Below are positions 23,101 to 38,100 of a stretch of DNA of 64,000 nucleotides, piece after piece. The notes beneath the pieces were generated by a model. It had not been told where the DNA came from. It ran no database searches and worked only from the letters and a program-made list of their open reading frames with translations. Each line of letters opens with the position of its first letter. Position 1 is the stretch's first letter. Both the position numbers and the translations under genes were made by a program. This stretch comes from Symsagittifera roscoffensis. Its lineage: Eukaryota; Xenacoelomorpha; Acoela; Convolutidae. Location: the NCBI RefSeq assembly GCF_963678635.1, contig NC_087062.1, positions 52,712,473-52,776,472 of the forward strand, written 5' to 3'.

Positions 23101-26100
23101 AGATCAGAGCCAATATTCCGAACCATAACAGAACTACCCGGAATTGGAAGAAGACCTCGAACCAGAGACGACATACGACAAAGTAGAAACTTGCCATATT
23201 TAGAAAACCAGAACAAACTTTTATATTTAGAATACTACTGGCAATGAATTTAGATTTTCATTTGCAAACATAAAATCTTGAAGTTAATCTTCAAAATCAT
23301 TTCAGGCGCTAAACAAAATTATTAATATACAATAACGATTGATAAAAAGATCTAAGATCGTTTTCCTAAAACTCTGCAGTAATATACAAAATATGTTTGA
23401 AAAATATTTATTGAAAAATAAAAATAAAAATTAGTAGCATGACAATAAATGGTTAGTAATCATAAATCATCCTGTTGTTCCAGCTCCATCACCTAAAACA
23501 TAACAGCAATCATAAACCCACTAATATCATCAAAACACTAAATCTTTCCTTTACACACATTTAAAAATTTATTTAAACTTAAATTCACTTAATTTTAAAA
23601 CCAGATCATCAAGGCTTATCCTTGGATCTTAAATCATTTTCTACTTAATTAAATTTCAAATTTGATCATCAAGGCTTATCCTTGGATCTTAAATCATTTT
23701 CTACTTAATTAATTTCAAATTTGATCATCAAGGCTTATCCTTGGATCAAACAGAACAACTTTGTTCTCCCCCACCCACTTAATTAGTGTCTAACGACCTC
23801 AAACGTCGATTCACTACCCAACCCTTTCTAAAGACCCAAGACTAATAGAAATTTTTAAACAAAACTAATCATTCAAATTAGGATAAACAGTGAAGAACTT
23901 CGGTTATTCATCCTTCACTTGACCCCCCCTCTTACCAGACCCAGGATAAATCTTAGACTTAGTAAGTTTAAAATAGTATCTAACGAACTACTCGTGTTCT
24001 AATTATACCTGAACCTTGTGGATCGATTTACTATTCTCCAACCCTTGAACACAATCACTACCCCTAAGTAAGATTAAGTAAGTTAACACCTTAACTTATA
24101 CTAGCCACGAGAAAGTAAAAAATCATTCTTCGGAATCGATATACTTTTCTCTCCAACCCTGAACAAATAGACCCAGGTTAAGCTAACCAAAAAATCGTAA
24201 GAACTAACAGTTTAGGAAAATAGAAACCATTTAACAACCTTTTGCATCCGTCATCCTAAACCTTATGTCATTTAAAAACCTAGGAAATAAACAAACAATC
24301 GTTTTACACAATTGTGAAATAGATAACAAAAAATACGACCTTGTAATCACACCTCATACACAAACAGTTGGATACATTCGAACAAAACGACAAACACTAA
24401 AAAGAAAAATAATAACGAAACAAAGACAAATAACACGAAAAAGATTTTCAAAAAATCGAAACGCATTTTCAGAATCAGAAACCAACAGTTTAGACGAACT
24501 TTACAAACTAAAAGAATCAATAGATAAAAATTGCCCACTTCACGATCAATTATATTTCTCTGACTCAGAAACAACTTCAAATTCATCAAAAAGAGGAAAA
24601 AGAAGAATAAAAAAGCAGTACAAACACAAACCAGTACATTTATACAATTGGAATCAACCAATTCGACACATTAATAATTACATATTAACAGTAATCGAAC
24701 GAAAAAATGAGCTCAACGCACACTCCAGGTGAAGAAACTCCAGATGATGATGAAATCTTTCCTTTTATAGTAGACGCAGATACTGATAGAGGACAACACA
24801 TATTTTGTCAAAATTTACTCGTAAATTTATTTGAACCCGGAATTAGTCCATGTAAAACAGAGTTCCCAGATGTAAAAATCAAAAGACAAATCATAGACCA
24901 CTACTTAAAAGATATATGCAACATAACGCAACAGTATGGAATTTACTCCATAGAATTCACCTCACCAAACCATAATAATAGAAAATATACAATTCAAACA
25001 GACGATCTTGATTTAGAATTTTCAAAAGTTTTTTCAGAATATATAAAAAGCATCCAATATCATAACTCACAAAGAGCAAACTCCATATTCACCAATGAAG
25101 TTTTCGCAATAATATATAGTTATATTTCGATATTAGAAAACGAAATCCCAATAACAAATGTCTCACCGACAGAAACATCTAAACATTTAAGAGTACGACA
25201 TGAAATCACACTACTCTCTAGTTATTTAAACATCATTAAAGAAAATTTCACGAAAGACGACGTTTCACAACATACAAAACACGATCTACAAAAAATTTTG
25301 GCATGGTTCATAATAGATTATTTCACACACAATATTGATTTAATTGCACAAGCAAGAAAAAATTTTAGACCCCAAAACTCGAACGATGATACCGCTATCA
25401 CAGAACAATCAGATTATGTTTGGGACCCCGAATGGTCTCATCCCGCATTTATAAGCTTCCCACAATCAATCTCAAGTCAAGCAATAAGTACAATATCTTA
25501 CATTAGAGATTATGTAAAAGTAATACCATTAACCATTGATGCAACACCATTAAACTATAATACATTTTTGCCCGATACACAAAATAATAGTTTAAACTCT
25601 ACAGTTATACACAATGAAAACCTCAATGGAACTAGGAATCTTACTCAACAAGATATCCAGACACCATCACATTTCATAAATGAAGAAATTGTACACACAA
25701 CAACTACACAACAAAGTATTTCACCAATACGCCCAAATTTAACAACACCAAGAAATACAAATCCTTCACAAACACAAGTAACCTTACAATCAACCGTTAA
25801 ACCTTCGGTTGCCCCTAAATACTCACATATGGATTACCAAACATACAGACCCATGACAATACCATCAAAAACACGCAAAACATTCACTAGAAACAACTTT
25901 ACAGACCATAATTATAATTATACACATCCATCAAAAACATATAATCAACCACAAAGGAATTTTAACCAATATACAAGATCTCGAAATTGGGATAACCCAA
26001 TGACCCAACCTAATTCAATAAATTTCCAAACAAATCCTCCACAGGATCACAGTGAAAATTACCCATTTTTTCAACAAAATAAAAATAAAAAACAGACATC

Positions 26101-29100
26101 TTATCAAATGGATTATTTATCCTCAGATGATGATTTCTTACAACCAGATATATTTGCACAAAATACTCAAGAATATCGTAGACAAGGAATACAGAGAACA
26201 CGTACAAATCATAGAAATTTTTCTCCACAACCAATAGATGCACAACATCAACAACCAATTCAACAAAAAAATCTAATTAATACACAATCTTTTCAACCAA
26301 TTCAACAACAAAATCCAATGACTGCACACTCGTATCAAGCATCACAAATGCAAAATGAAATACCACTCCCATATTATCTCCAACAACATGAAATAACAAG
26401 AAACCAACTTTCGAATTTTTCTCAAATGCCAAATGCAGCAGAATCATTACAAATGACAGTGAATCCATACCTTATGGGTGGATCATCAATAACATCAAAC
26501 AAACCTTTAATGGTTTTCACAGGAACAGACCCTGAATACTCTGTAGAAGATTATTTAAATGCAGTAACAGCAAACCTGATTTTAAATATTGGACCTGAAC
26601 CAATTAATACGCCACTACATCAAAACTGGATACATCGACGCACAGCGTTAATACAAACAACCTTAGATGGCGCAGCCCAAAAATGGTTTTCAGTACTACC
26701 TCTAGAAATAAAATCAAACTGGAAAAGGTTTACACAGGAATTTTCAAAAATGTTTGACTCCGAAAGAAACAAACAACAACAAAGAGTTCTATGTAATGAA
26801 ATTCGCAGATTACCAAACGAAACCATCAAGCAAATAGCAGTACGAATCGAAACACTAGTTCGAAAAGCATATTCATTAAATACACATGACTATAAAAACA
26901 CAAAGATGACAGAAATCTTAATGATGACCTTAACACCACAATTAAGGAAAATAGCAATAAAAAAGAGAGCATCCCATCCTTCTTCAATTCGAGAACCCGA
27001 TTTAGATTTTCGAAAACTAGTAGACAAATTAGAACAAGCAGAAATCACGATGAAACTAGAAGAAACGGAAAATCTGAAATTACAATACGTTAACAGAATT
27101 GAAACGACTCCCACTAATATTAATAATATACAGGAATCAGAGACAGACCTCGTTGAAAAAATCACTGAAATACTCAATATTTATGAAAAGAACCCAAACT
27201 TTAAAGGCAAACCATCTTTCAAAAAATGGTGTAATTATTGCCGACGATACGGACATAGTATTTCCGAATGTAGACAAAAACAGCAAGACAATCAAAATAA
27301 ACCTCAAAAATATAAAGAACCAAATAAATCATTCTATCAATACATGAAAAAAGATCAAAATCTACCGAACAAAACAGTCTACAGCAACAACAGTTCAGGA
27401 AAACCACTCCCGAACAATACAAATTATACAAGAAATCAATCACCATATAACTCAAGTTATAGAGGAAGATCACCAGAACGAAGAAACACGAATAATTCAT
27501 CACAAAATCACTACAATAGACCAAATAGTCGAAATAACTACTCCAGATCAAATTCAAATACACAACGATTTGTTTCTAGATCTAATTCCCAATCAAGAAA
27601 TAACTACTATCCAAACAACCAATCACGAAATTCATCATACAATAGGAATAGAAACTACTCCTATAATCGAAATAGAAGTTATTCAAACAACCGAAACCAG
27701 AATTACCCGAACAATCAATCAAGGAATAACTCATATAATAGATCGAACTATAACAGACCAAACAATAATTACCAAAACAGATCGCGAAATAATTCACAAA
27801 ATCGACACTCAAGTTATAATAATCGTTATAGAAATTATTCCCAATCACCACACCGGAATAATAATAACTATAATAATTCTAATAATCGCCACAGAAGTAG
27901 TACACCTAAACATCAAAGACAAATCAATCAAGTACAATCTAACCCAGAAACAACATCAGACCCTCCAGGTATTGATGACACAGTAACTGATACGTTACAA
28001 CTCAATCAAATAAACTGTACATCATCAGATTCAGAAAGTGATACTGAAAACACTCTTTCTATCAATATGATAAAAGTCGAAAATGACTATGAATCTGTCA
28101 TATATGAACAACCTTTTTCATCACACATATATGAAAATCAATCAGAATTTCTTCAAAATTATTACACTACACCCATAAATTCCACACCAACGACGCAAGA
28201 AACAAATGAGATTAACACTACAAATCAAACCAATAAAAATATCAAAACAAAATGCTTGAATACAAACCACATTTATCAAAATATACAAAAAGAACAACCT
28301 AAAGAAAAAATTTGGACAATACCATTTCTCTTAGAAAGCCCAAGAAATAAAGAATTTCAACCACCAGACCTTGAAATAGATTTTTTAATTGATTCAGGAG
28401 CAGAATCAAACATAATAAACATCCCCACATGGAATGAAATAAAAACTTTACACCCAAAGCTAACACCTCTTGAAACCTCCAGTAAGTTAGCAACAGCACA
28501 AGGATCAACATTGATAAACTACGGAAAAATCCAATTATTTCTCCTCCCCACCAGAACAATGGAACAAAGCAAAATTTTAAATAAGCCATTTAAACAAATA
28601 TTCCATATCACTGACATTAAATATAATATCATTGGAATACCATTTATTTCGAAGTATATACCAACAATTAACATACTAAATAGTAAAATATTGATCAAAG
28701 ATAAATATACAAAAACAAAAGAAACATCCTTAACATTTTTTCAAAGATTAAATAAACAACCACCATTCTTTTCAAAATTCTACCCGATATTTAACCAACA
28801 AAGAAAACACCTAAAACCACTATCAGGAAATATCTATAATTTTTCAATCAAACAAGTTCACCAATATGATAAAGAACAAAACAAACAAAAATTTTATATG
28901 TCAGATTTTGAATTCAAACCTATTCACAAATTTTTCAAAATCACAATCTCATCCATAAAATATTTGAAAAATTCGAATTCCGATATCATTTCCTTACATG
29001 TCTATAACAACACACCTTACCAAGTAACATTACCTTTAGGACTTTTAGGATATTGTGAAACCAACGCTACAATATCACCAATACACGAAAAAGCCTATCG

Positions 29101-32100
29101 CGTAAATAATATACTCCAATTACTAGATATTTGCCAATCTACAATTCTTAATGAAGAATTATCTATAAATAATATAATAAGTAACGAAAACAGAAATACG
29201 GATTATTTCACAAAAACTCCATATTTCAAACCTACATTCAACATAAGTAACTACACAGAGGACCAACAGAAATTTTTAACAATGTTTAATTTCCAACATT
29301 CACAAATAACACAAGACGAATTCGAAAAATTAGCCAAACAGCTAATTAAATATTCATCAGTCTATGCAACATCAAAATTCGATGTTGGCAAAATCAGTTC
29401 ATCACTACATCTCCCGTTAAAACCAGACGCAGTTTTCAAAAAACAGAGAGCAAGTAAAGTACCAATTCACTTACATGATAAAGTGAACAGATTACTCGAC
29501 ATTTTAGAACAATACAACATTATATCACCAGTAAACAAAGAAGAACAACCAAAAGGCAACACATTTATCAACCCCGTTATCATTCTAGCTAAAGGAGAAT
29601 CATTAAAAATCGTTCTCGACGCTAGATACCTCAATTCACTCATAGATGAATCAAAATGTAATTGGCCCATTGAACCAATACAAGTTATTTTAACAAAAAT
29701 AAACGGCAAATACTTTACAACCGCCGATATGAATAGTGCATACAATCAAATGCCACTAGATGAACAATCACGACGTTTAACACAATTTGTTATCGGAAAC
29801 CAACAATATGAATTCAACCGCTTATTCTATGGAATATCCATAGGACCAGCAGCATTTTCAGCTTTTATGAGCAAAATTTTTAGACCAATAATACTCAAGA
29901 AAAACGCAATCACCTATTTAGACGATGTTTTTATGCAATCACAAACAAAAGACGAGATGTTCAATGTTTTAGAAAAATATCACCAAATACTTCAGAACGA
30001 AAATCTGAAGGCCGCCCCCGATAAATCACACTTCTTTTTGACAAGAGTTAAATTCTTAGGACATAATATAGAAAGAAAAACAATCACTCCATTGAAATCA
30101 CGCATTGACGCTATTCAAAAACTTCAACCACCAACAAATAAAAAGAAAATCCAAGAATTTCTTGGAATGTTAAACTTTTTAAGTAAATATGTTTATAAAA
30201 TGCAATTATATCTACGACCATTTTATAACATCCTTAGACAACAAAATAATTTTGAATGGAACACAGAACATCAAACACGATTTGAAGAAATAAAGAAACT
30301 TTTAACTGAACAAATTTCAAACACAATTCCAGATTCAAATCAACCATTTTATGCAATGTGCGATGCTTCGAACTTTGGCATCGGTGCAGCACTATTACAA
30401 TCACATAATGGTACAAATAAAATGAACCTCATATCAGCAAATTCTCGATTATTCACTCAAGCAGAGCTACGACTCTCAACTCTAATGAGAGAATGTACAG
30501 CCATAATATATACACTGACAGAATATGAATTTCTGATACTTGGATCAAAACATCCAACAGTTCTATTCACAGACCATAAACCAATCATCTTTCTCTTTAC
30601 ACAAAAATCTAACCCAAACCACCGAGTTTACAGATTTCAACTAATTCTAATGAAATTTCCAAACTTACATATAGTTTGGACTGCAGGAAAAAATCTTGCA
30701 TTACCAGACACCTTAAGTCGAAATACACCACCTGAATTACTTACACGAAAAACAACAGTTGAAATACCCAAAAACATAAAATTCTACCTTGCAGAAAACG
30801 AAACATCACCCCGATTGGAATGCAAATATGCAGTAAAAACTGATATTGAACAATCACAAATAAATAATTTACAACATTTCCCACTTTATTTAGATTGTCA
30901 AAATAATCATTATGAAGTTGATTTACTTGGAACATCAACTTTCAAACCAATCCCATATTCTCAATGGATAAAAAATAACACCCAACAAAAACGAACAAAA
31001 CAACACCCGCCTAAAAAAGACCATTTTCCACTAATTGAAAAAGAAGATTTAACTGATAAAATAAATTTATCAGGACCACAAACAAATGATTCAAAATACA
31101 CAATAAATCAAGTTTTTGACCTTCACGACCCACTTGATACAATACCCTTATCTAAATTAGAAATCGAAAACATTTTTCTCCCCCCAACAGAAATAATTAC
31201 AATTTCAACACTGAAACAATATCAAAACCTTGACCCAGTAATTCGACAACTAAAGTCATGGCACAAATATAAAACTAAACCTGTCAAGGCAGATTCAACC
31301 ATTCTAGGAAACAAAACACTCCTCCGATACTTTCGAAAATTTAACAACACAACAATTAACGAAAATACAGACCTTTTAGAGTATAACCTGAATGAATCTA
31401 CAGTTCCATGTCTCCCTTTAAGTATGATTCTTATAGCTTTTAATATTTCACATACACAAAATATTAAAGGACACTCTGGATCAGAAAAAACATATTCAAA
31501 TTTTATACAAAACTTTTATTTCCCAAATGCACCAATTTGGATAAAAGTACTATGCAATGACTGTATAGTATGTCAACTAAATAAACCTTACCCAAATCAA
31601 AAACAAATAGCACAAAAACAAGATTTTAAAGGACAAAGCTTGTACTTTAATCATCGTATCTCATTTGATACTAAAGGACCAATTTCACCCTCATCAGAAG
31701 GAAACTCCTACATTATGGTAATTGTTGACGCATTTACACATTATGTAGCACTTAACCCAGTACCCCATTGTAACGCTTATTACGCTTACACAACACTCTA
31801 TGAACACTGGATAGCAAAATTCGGACTACCAGAAATTTTAGTTACAGACAACGGTACAGAATTCATAAATAATGAAATTATCACACTATGTCATTTATAT
31901 AACATTAAACACAAACCACGTACATCTCATGCACCTTGGACAAACGGCTTAGTCGAAGGTATGAACCGTTCATTACAAGAATATCTAAGATGTATCATCA
32001 ACGGAAATGATACAAAATATACCGAATGGTCAGCAGATGTAAAATTATTTCCCTTAGCGTATAATTCACAAATTACGACAACTTTAGGAATGTCACCATA

Positions 32101-35100
32101 CGAAATGGTTTTTAACCAAAAGCCACGCAAACCAATAATGTTTACAGCAAATTCTCATAAAAACGCACAAGGTTATTGTCAACCAAATAAAGACTCAATT
32201 TGTTATAACCTACCTTTACATACACACGATGAAGATCATTTTCATCACCCACAAATTCTTAAACTAGCCTCCGGTACACACACCGAATGGATTCTAAATA
32301 GAGATAAAAAACACAATGAAATTTATCAAAAAATAACAAAAAAGTTGTTACAAAGACAAAACATTAATGAACAAATCAATTCACGTTTTACACCAGCCTC
32401 CGAATTAAAAATTGGAACATTTGTTTTAATACCTAATTTTAATACACAAAAAGGAATTTCTAAAAAATTACAACCCCTTCGAAAAGGACCATACCAAATA
32501 ATTGCAAAACCCACTGATGTCACATATAAAATTACCGACTCAAACAAAAAAGAAATCGTTCAACATCGAAACAACCTATTACCTTATTACCCAAAAGAAT
32601 ACGCACTCCGCGAATTAACTCAATTATATTCTTTCACAGGATTAAAAATCATTCAAAATGAACCACATCTGAAAAATACAGAACAAAATGATAACCCCAT
32701 CGAAAATCAAAACACAAAACCAATCGCCACCAAAATCAATACACAAAACCATAAAGAATCACCAAAACAAAGAAAAAATAGAAAAATGATCGAACAAATA
32801 ATACCCCAAGAACAAATCGACAAATCAGAAAATAGAAAAACAACAAGACTCCGAAATCAACCACGTAAAAACTATAAAATATTCATCCCCCAATCTAAAA
32901 TTTTAAAGAAAGTGGAATTTCAAAAGTAATTTTAACATTATACTTCACTATCTTGAAACCTCCGAAACATTTTTCATTTACATTTTTCAAAATAACATGC
33001 TGACAAGTACGTAATAATTCTAGTTCAAAATAGACCAATAGGATTCATCCAATCCGTCACTTTCTCTAACTCAAACTAAGACCAATTAGACGAATCATAT
33101 AGAACTCCAGGCACATCTATAACTATAACTTTACGACCTCCAGGTCAAAAATAAGCAAACCACTCCAACTTGACAACTAAAATAAATATCACCATAATAC
33201 CGTACCCCTCCCTTATCTAATAACCCAAAGATCAACAATATTTCCCCAACTCAGACCACGAATACCCCCAAAGCAAATTTGTTAACTTAGCCTAAAGTAA
33301 CAAAATGAACATTTTAATTAGCCTAAAGTATAAAAATCTCACCATACCCCGGATCATTTGACAAACAAAAATAAAGAAAAAGACGACCTCCCAGTCACCA
33401 TGAAAATTGCCCCCAACAATTTTTTACAAAACTCAACCCACTTGTCAAAAAACTAATAAATAATCCGACCACACTTGAAAATCGCCTCAAACAGCAAAAA
33501 ATATTCGACCAAGAGATCATTTCTTAAATGCTCTTCTCTCAATCAGTTACTCAAATACTCATAAATCTTAAACATTTTTTTACAATACTTGAAACCTTTA
33601 TAATATTTCTTTTTGATATACTTGAATCTTTTCTAATAATCCTAATCATTTTTTGTAACATTTTTTTAATTTTCTACACTATACTCGAACTATTCCTCCA
33701 ACTTTCCAAAACCCTTGATTACATCCACAGGTACGAGTCATATAACTTGTCTAAATGATACGAACAATTTTCAGTAGAACCGATATTTTTTTATTGTTTG
33801 TAATTTTCATAACATTTTTATCATCCCTCATTTTGACAATATGTAAATGTATAAAGAAAGCAATCCTCACATTTGCCCTAGCAACAATCCTTTTAATTCT
33901 TTTTTTGGAAGAATATTATAATAAACACAAAATTTCTCACTAAAGTAATAATTCAAAAAACTATCAAAAATTGCTACCCAACAGTCACAGAATCAGTCTT
34001 CACCGACATCATCCCAAGATAATCAAACACCACCTTCAACTACTCAAAATCCTCAAACATCTACACGAATTTCTTTTCAAGACAATCCATACACTTTTGA
34101 AGAACGACATGCTCGTTTATCAGAACCACTAGAACCAGTTCAACGACAAGCACCTTTAAGCGAACCAACATATAACCTATATCCAACACTACCACAAGAA
34201 CTAAGTAGAATAAAAAATTCTAGTCAAAACCAAAATACAGTCGAAATAAATAGACAAATTATACATCCTCGACGAAACAGAAATTTTCAAACTCCCCGAG
34301 TTCATTTTGATATACCTCAATCCCCATCACAAAACACTCCAGAAAACACCATTGATACATTACCAGAAACCCCTACGATTCTTTCACAACGTAGCACCTC
34401 AAGCCTACCATCAGATTACTTAGGTTCAACACCAACATCTGAACAAATACGTGAAAATCCCTTTAACCCCCCAAACCAGGCATCACGACTACCATATTGG
34501 ACAACACATTCATTTACACAAGGTGAATTAAATTTAGTCAATGACCCAATAGATATTTCTACGGATACAACAACATCCTCATCACTACCAGAAACATTAT
34601 CACTACCATCAACACCATCAATAAGCCAGATTTCACCACCACCTTTTAATTTAAATTTTCCAAATAATCTCGACGCCAGATATCGAGAACAATCATCAAT
34701 AAATATTCCTTTAAGACTAGATTGGAATACATTCACAGCACCTCCACCATTATTTGGACAACATCAAGAAAGTAACCGCCTTCATAACTGGGCACTTAAT
34801 AGATTACAATATCGCCAAGATATTCACAACGATATCCGTGATCACAATATTCAAATACTCCAACAAAACAGTTTACAATTAAAGTTTGAAATCACAGTTA
34901 AGTTAAATAATATTACCCAACATCCCTACCCATTAAACCCACCTAACATAACAGCTCAATCACTACCACCACCGTTTATAACTACTGTAGTAATATACAA
35001 ATACGACAGATATACCAAAAACACAATTGGCTACATTACATTTTATAATCCATACTCAGGATTATCATACACATGTATATTCTAAAATTATTAATTTTTC

Positions 35101-38100
35101 TCCAACTCCTTTTTCTAGTAATCTCAAATCAAAACATTAACCCTTCCCCTCGTACAGGACCACAAGATTTATTAGTAACACATTACGATTGTGAAGAAAA
35201 TGAACAAAAAACACTACATAAATATGCAATAAATCAAGTATCACAATGTGAAACAGAACCACAAGCTATAGAAACCACAGATGTAATAGCAACACTCTAT
35301 TCAAAAGCCCGAGCAACAACAGTTACAGGTTATAAATTCACAGCAACATTTTCCGAAAAGAAAGTACATTGTTCACAAGTCTCGAACGGAAACAAAAACC
35401 GACTTGACCATGAATCATTCTATCAAAGTAATATAGAACGTCTTTTACATCTCAATCCCGACGATTGTAAAAATGAATTACTTAGACTAAACATCACACA
35501 AAATAAAAACTCCCAAAGAAAATTAGTTAATTTTCAAGTTTTTCCAGACTCTGTACATCAATCACAACTTGAAAGACACCAAGGACATATAAAACTAGAA
35601 GAAAAATACCCGTATAACGGCGCACACGGACGATTAACCTATGACCTACACGATAAACATTGGATACCACACATTGGTATAAATGACCCATCAAACTGCA
35701 AAGCAGACACAAAAAATAAAGGATACCAAGAAATAATGTTTTTTGATTGGAAAATACAACTCGAAAAAATACAACTAACACGAGATTTATCAGATAATAC
35801 AATGATCTATCAAGGAATCCGATTACCTTGTAAAAATGATCAAGGTTATTGCGACCCTACAACGAGAACACAAGCAACAATTGTTTGGTTCCCCGAAGAT
35901 ACATGTACAACATTTCAAGTAGCAAAAATACACGCTCGTATGATAAAATTTCACGAAAAATATTTTATACAATCAATTCCATATGAACAAGTCCATCCAT
36001 CACGAAAACTAAGTTCTAATTTTAGAAACATAGACAATATAGAAAATAAATTGACACGTTTCCAAATATATCAAGAAACAGAACTTGCATGTAAATACAG
36101 GAATCCACTTCACAGAACACAATATTCTGAAATATTAGTTGAATACGAAAAAGGATTCGACATGACCACTGGAAAAGTAAAAATCGACCCATATGCCACA
36201 GGTCATCCTCTAAACGAAGGAACATCCTATATACCAGTTAATTTTGAAAAAAGCAATGGACAACCTGGTGGACATCTAAAACCCCATGACACCAGAAGCA
36301 CACGCTTACAAGAATTATCACTAATGAATACTACATATTTCGGTAATATCCACTATGATATTCATTTAGATATGAAACTAGATTATACAATTAGCCGAAT
36401 TTTTCAAGAAATGTCACTCTCCGAATTAGAAACACTACACCAACTATGCGAATTAGAACGAACACAAATATTACAATCACTTGCACTAGCAGTATTAAAA
36501 ATACCCTATGCAGGATACTTATTATCTGGAAATAGATCAAATTTTTTAGACTATGAAGGAAACATCTTATGGTTTTATACTTGTACTAAAAAAGTATCAC
36601 CACTATACGTTTTTGAAGATAAACGATGTTATAAAAGAATCCCTATCTTTTATAAGAATAAAGTACATTTCGTGGATACACTTTCACGAAGAACCTATTT
36701 CTGGGATACCGCAGTCCCATGTGGATCAGAAAACAGCCACAATGTAGTACAACTAAACCCTGATGAAAATAAATATTATCTTCTCACTCCATATCCCACA
36801 TTAATGCAATCACTCAAAAAATTTTCACCAGAAAGCATTCGCGCTATTGCTCGAAACCCAAATATAGACTTACAATCAATAGGAATCTATTCAAAATCAG
36901 ATATTCAACATCACATTAGAACACAACAATTCCAAGAATTATTAACACAAATGGACACTATACAAAGACAATCAATAGACCAAAATTTACGCAAACTTGC
37001 AGAAACCGCAGGATTTGCCGATATCTACACGCAAGACTATAGCGGATATTTTAAAGACATTAAAGATTATATATATCTAAACGGTGAAAAATACCGTCCC
37101 CAAGATATATCACCAATTAACATTTTTAGCTTTGTTACACTCAAAAATGAGATCCTCGATTTTCTAGGATGGCCCTACTACATCTTAGAAAAATTGAATA
37201 TTTTATACGCAATGTTTAACTTTATTGGATTTCTTTTCTCACTTTTAAAAGGAATCTACAACACATGTGCTATACACACACAAGTAAACAGACAAGCAAG
37301 CGTAGCACGCATACTCTTTGCAGGATTTTTTGGAATCTTTTCTACATCTATAAACAAAATTCTTTTAGACGCACAAATAAAAGAATATAACACAAAAATA
37401 GCAACACGACAAAATACATACGACGAAGAACATAACAATGTAGACATAACGCCAACGGCACCACAATTACCACCCCTACCAAATAACCATCCACTATCCC
37501 TAGTCCCACGAAATTTTCGAAATTTAGCCATCACACATAATCCAAATTTTCGACTCACCACATCACAAAGTCCCATTCAACATATAATGACACACCAGTC
37601 ACAAGATGATAATACTTATGAACAAATTATTGAACAACCCCATACCACCGCTTTTCAGTCTCAAAATAATCATTTTTTTAGCCCACGATGAGCCGCCAAC
37701 TTGGATCACTACACCGATCAAATTCCCACCCAACCAATCTTACCTCTCCAATCCCAATAATACCACTTTTTGCTTTTCCGCCACCCGATTTTCCATCTAG
37801 TAATGTAACATCAGGCATGAATTCCGACACTAATTCACACATCTCAGTTTTATATTCCATCTCACAACTCAATAACCCGAATATTGAAACCCCCGATGAA
37901 TTTGCCGACTCAGAACCATCCCCATCCAATAATTTTCATAACTCTTCTAATTTTTCTCAACCCCCTTTTCAACCCATATTATCCAATAACCCTGACCCCA
38001 TTACTCCCACACCCTCTTATGCTTCCCAAGTTACCCCAACCTACTCCTCATACCATTCTGACCAATCATCTCATTCTCCAGACACCCCCCGAATCTCCCC

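Noticed and set aside
26052-27986. Plus-strand frames of 61-138 codons overlapping gag in another frame
   Set aside because: They coincide with the low-complexity Asn/Arg-rich tract and repeat its pattern in a shifted frame. There is no evidence of a separate protein.
24347-32547. Many minus-strand frames of 60-115 codons inside gag-pol
   Set aside because: They are shadows of the G-poor coding strand: no motifs, odd hydrophobic composition, no independent starts or signals.
32600-32929. Chromodomain at the C-terminus of the integrase
   Set aside because: After the GPY/F module only a charged, low-complexity tail is seen, without the aromatic chromodomain pattern.
33943-33960. Frameshift joining the 62-residue frame to the ATG-less frame
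   Set aside because: The first frame stops at 33943 and the second is closed by a TAA at 33949-33951, so no single slip can connect them.
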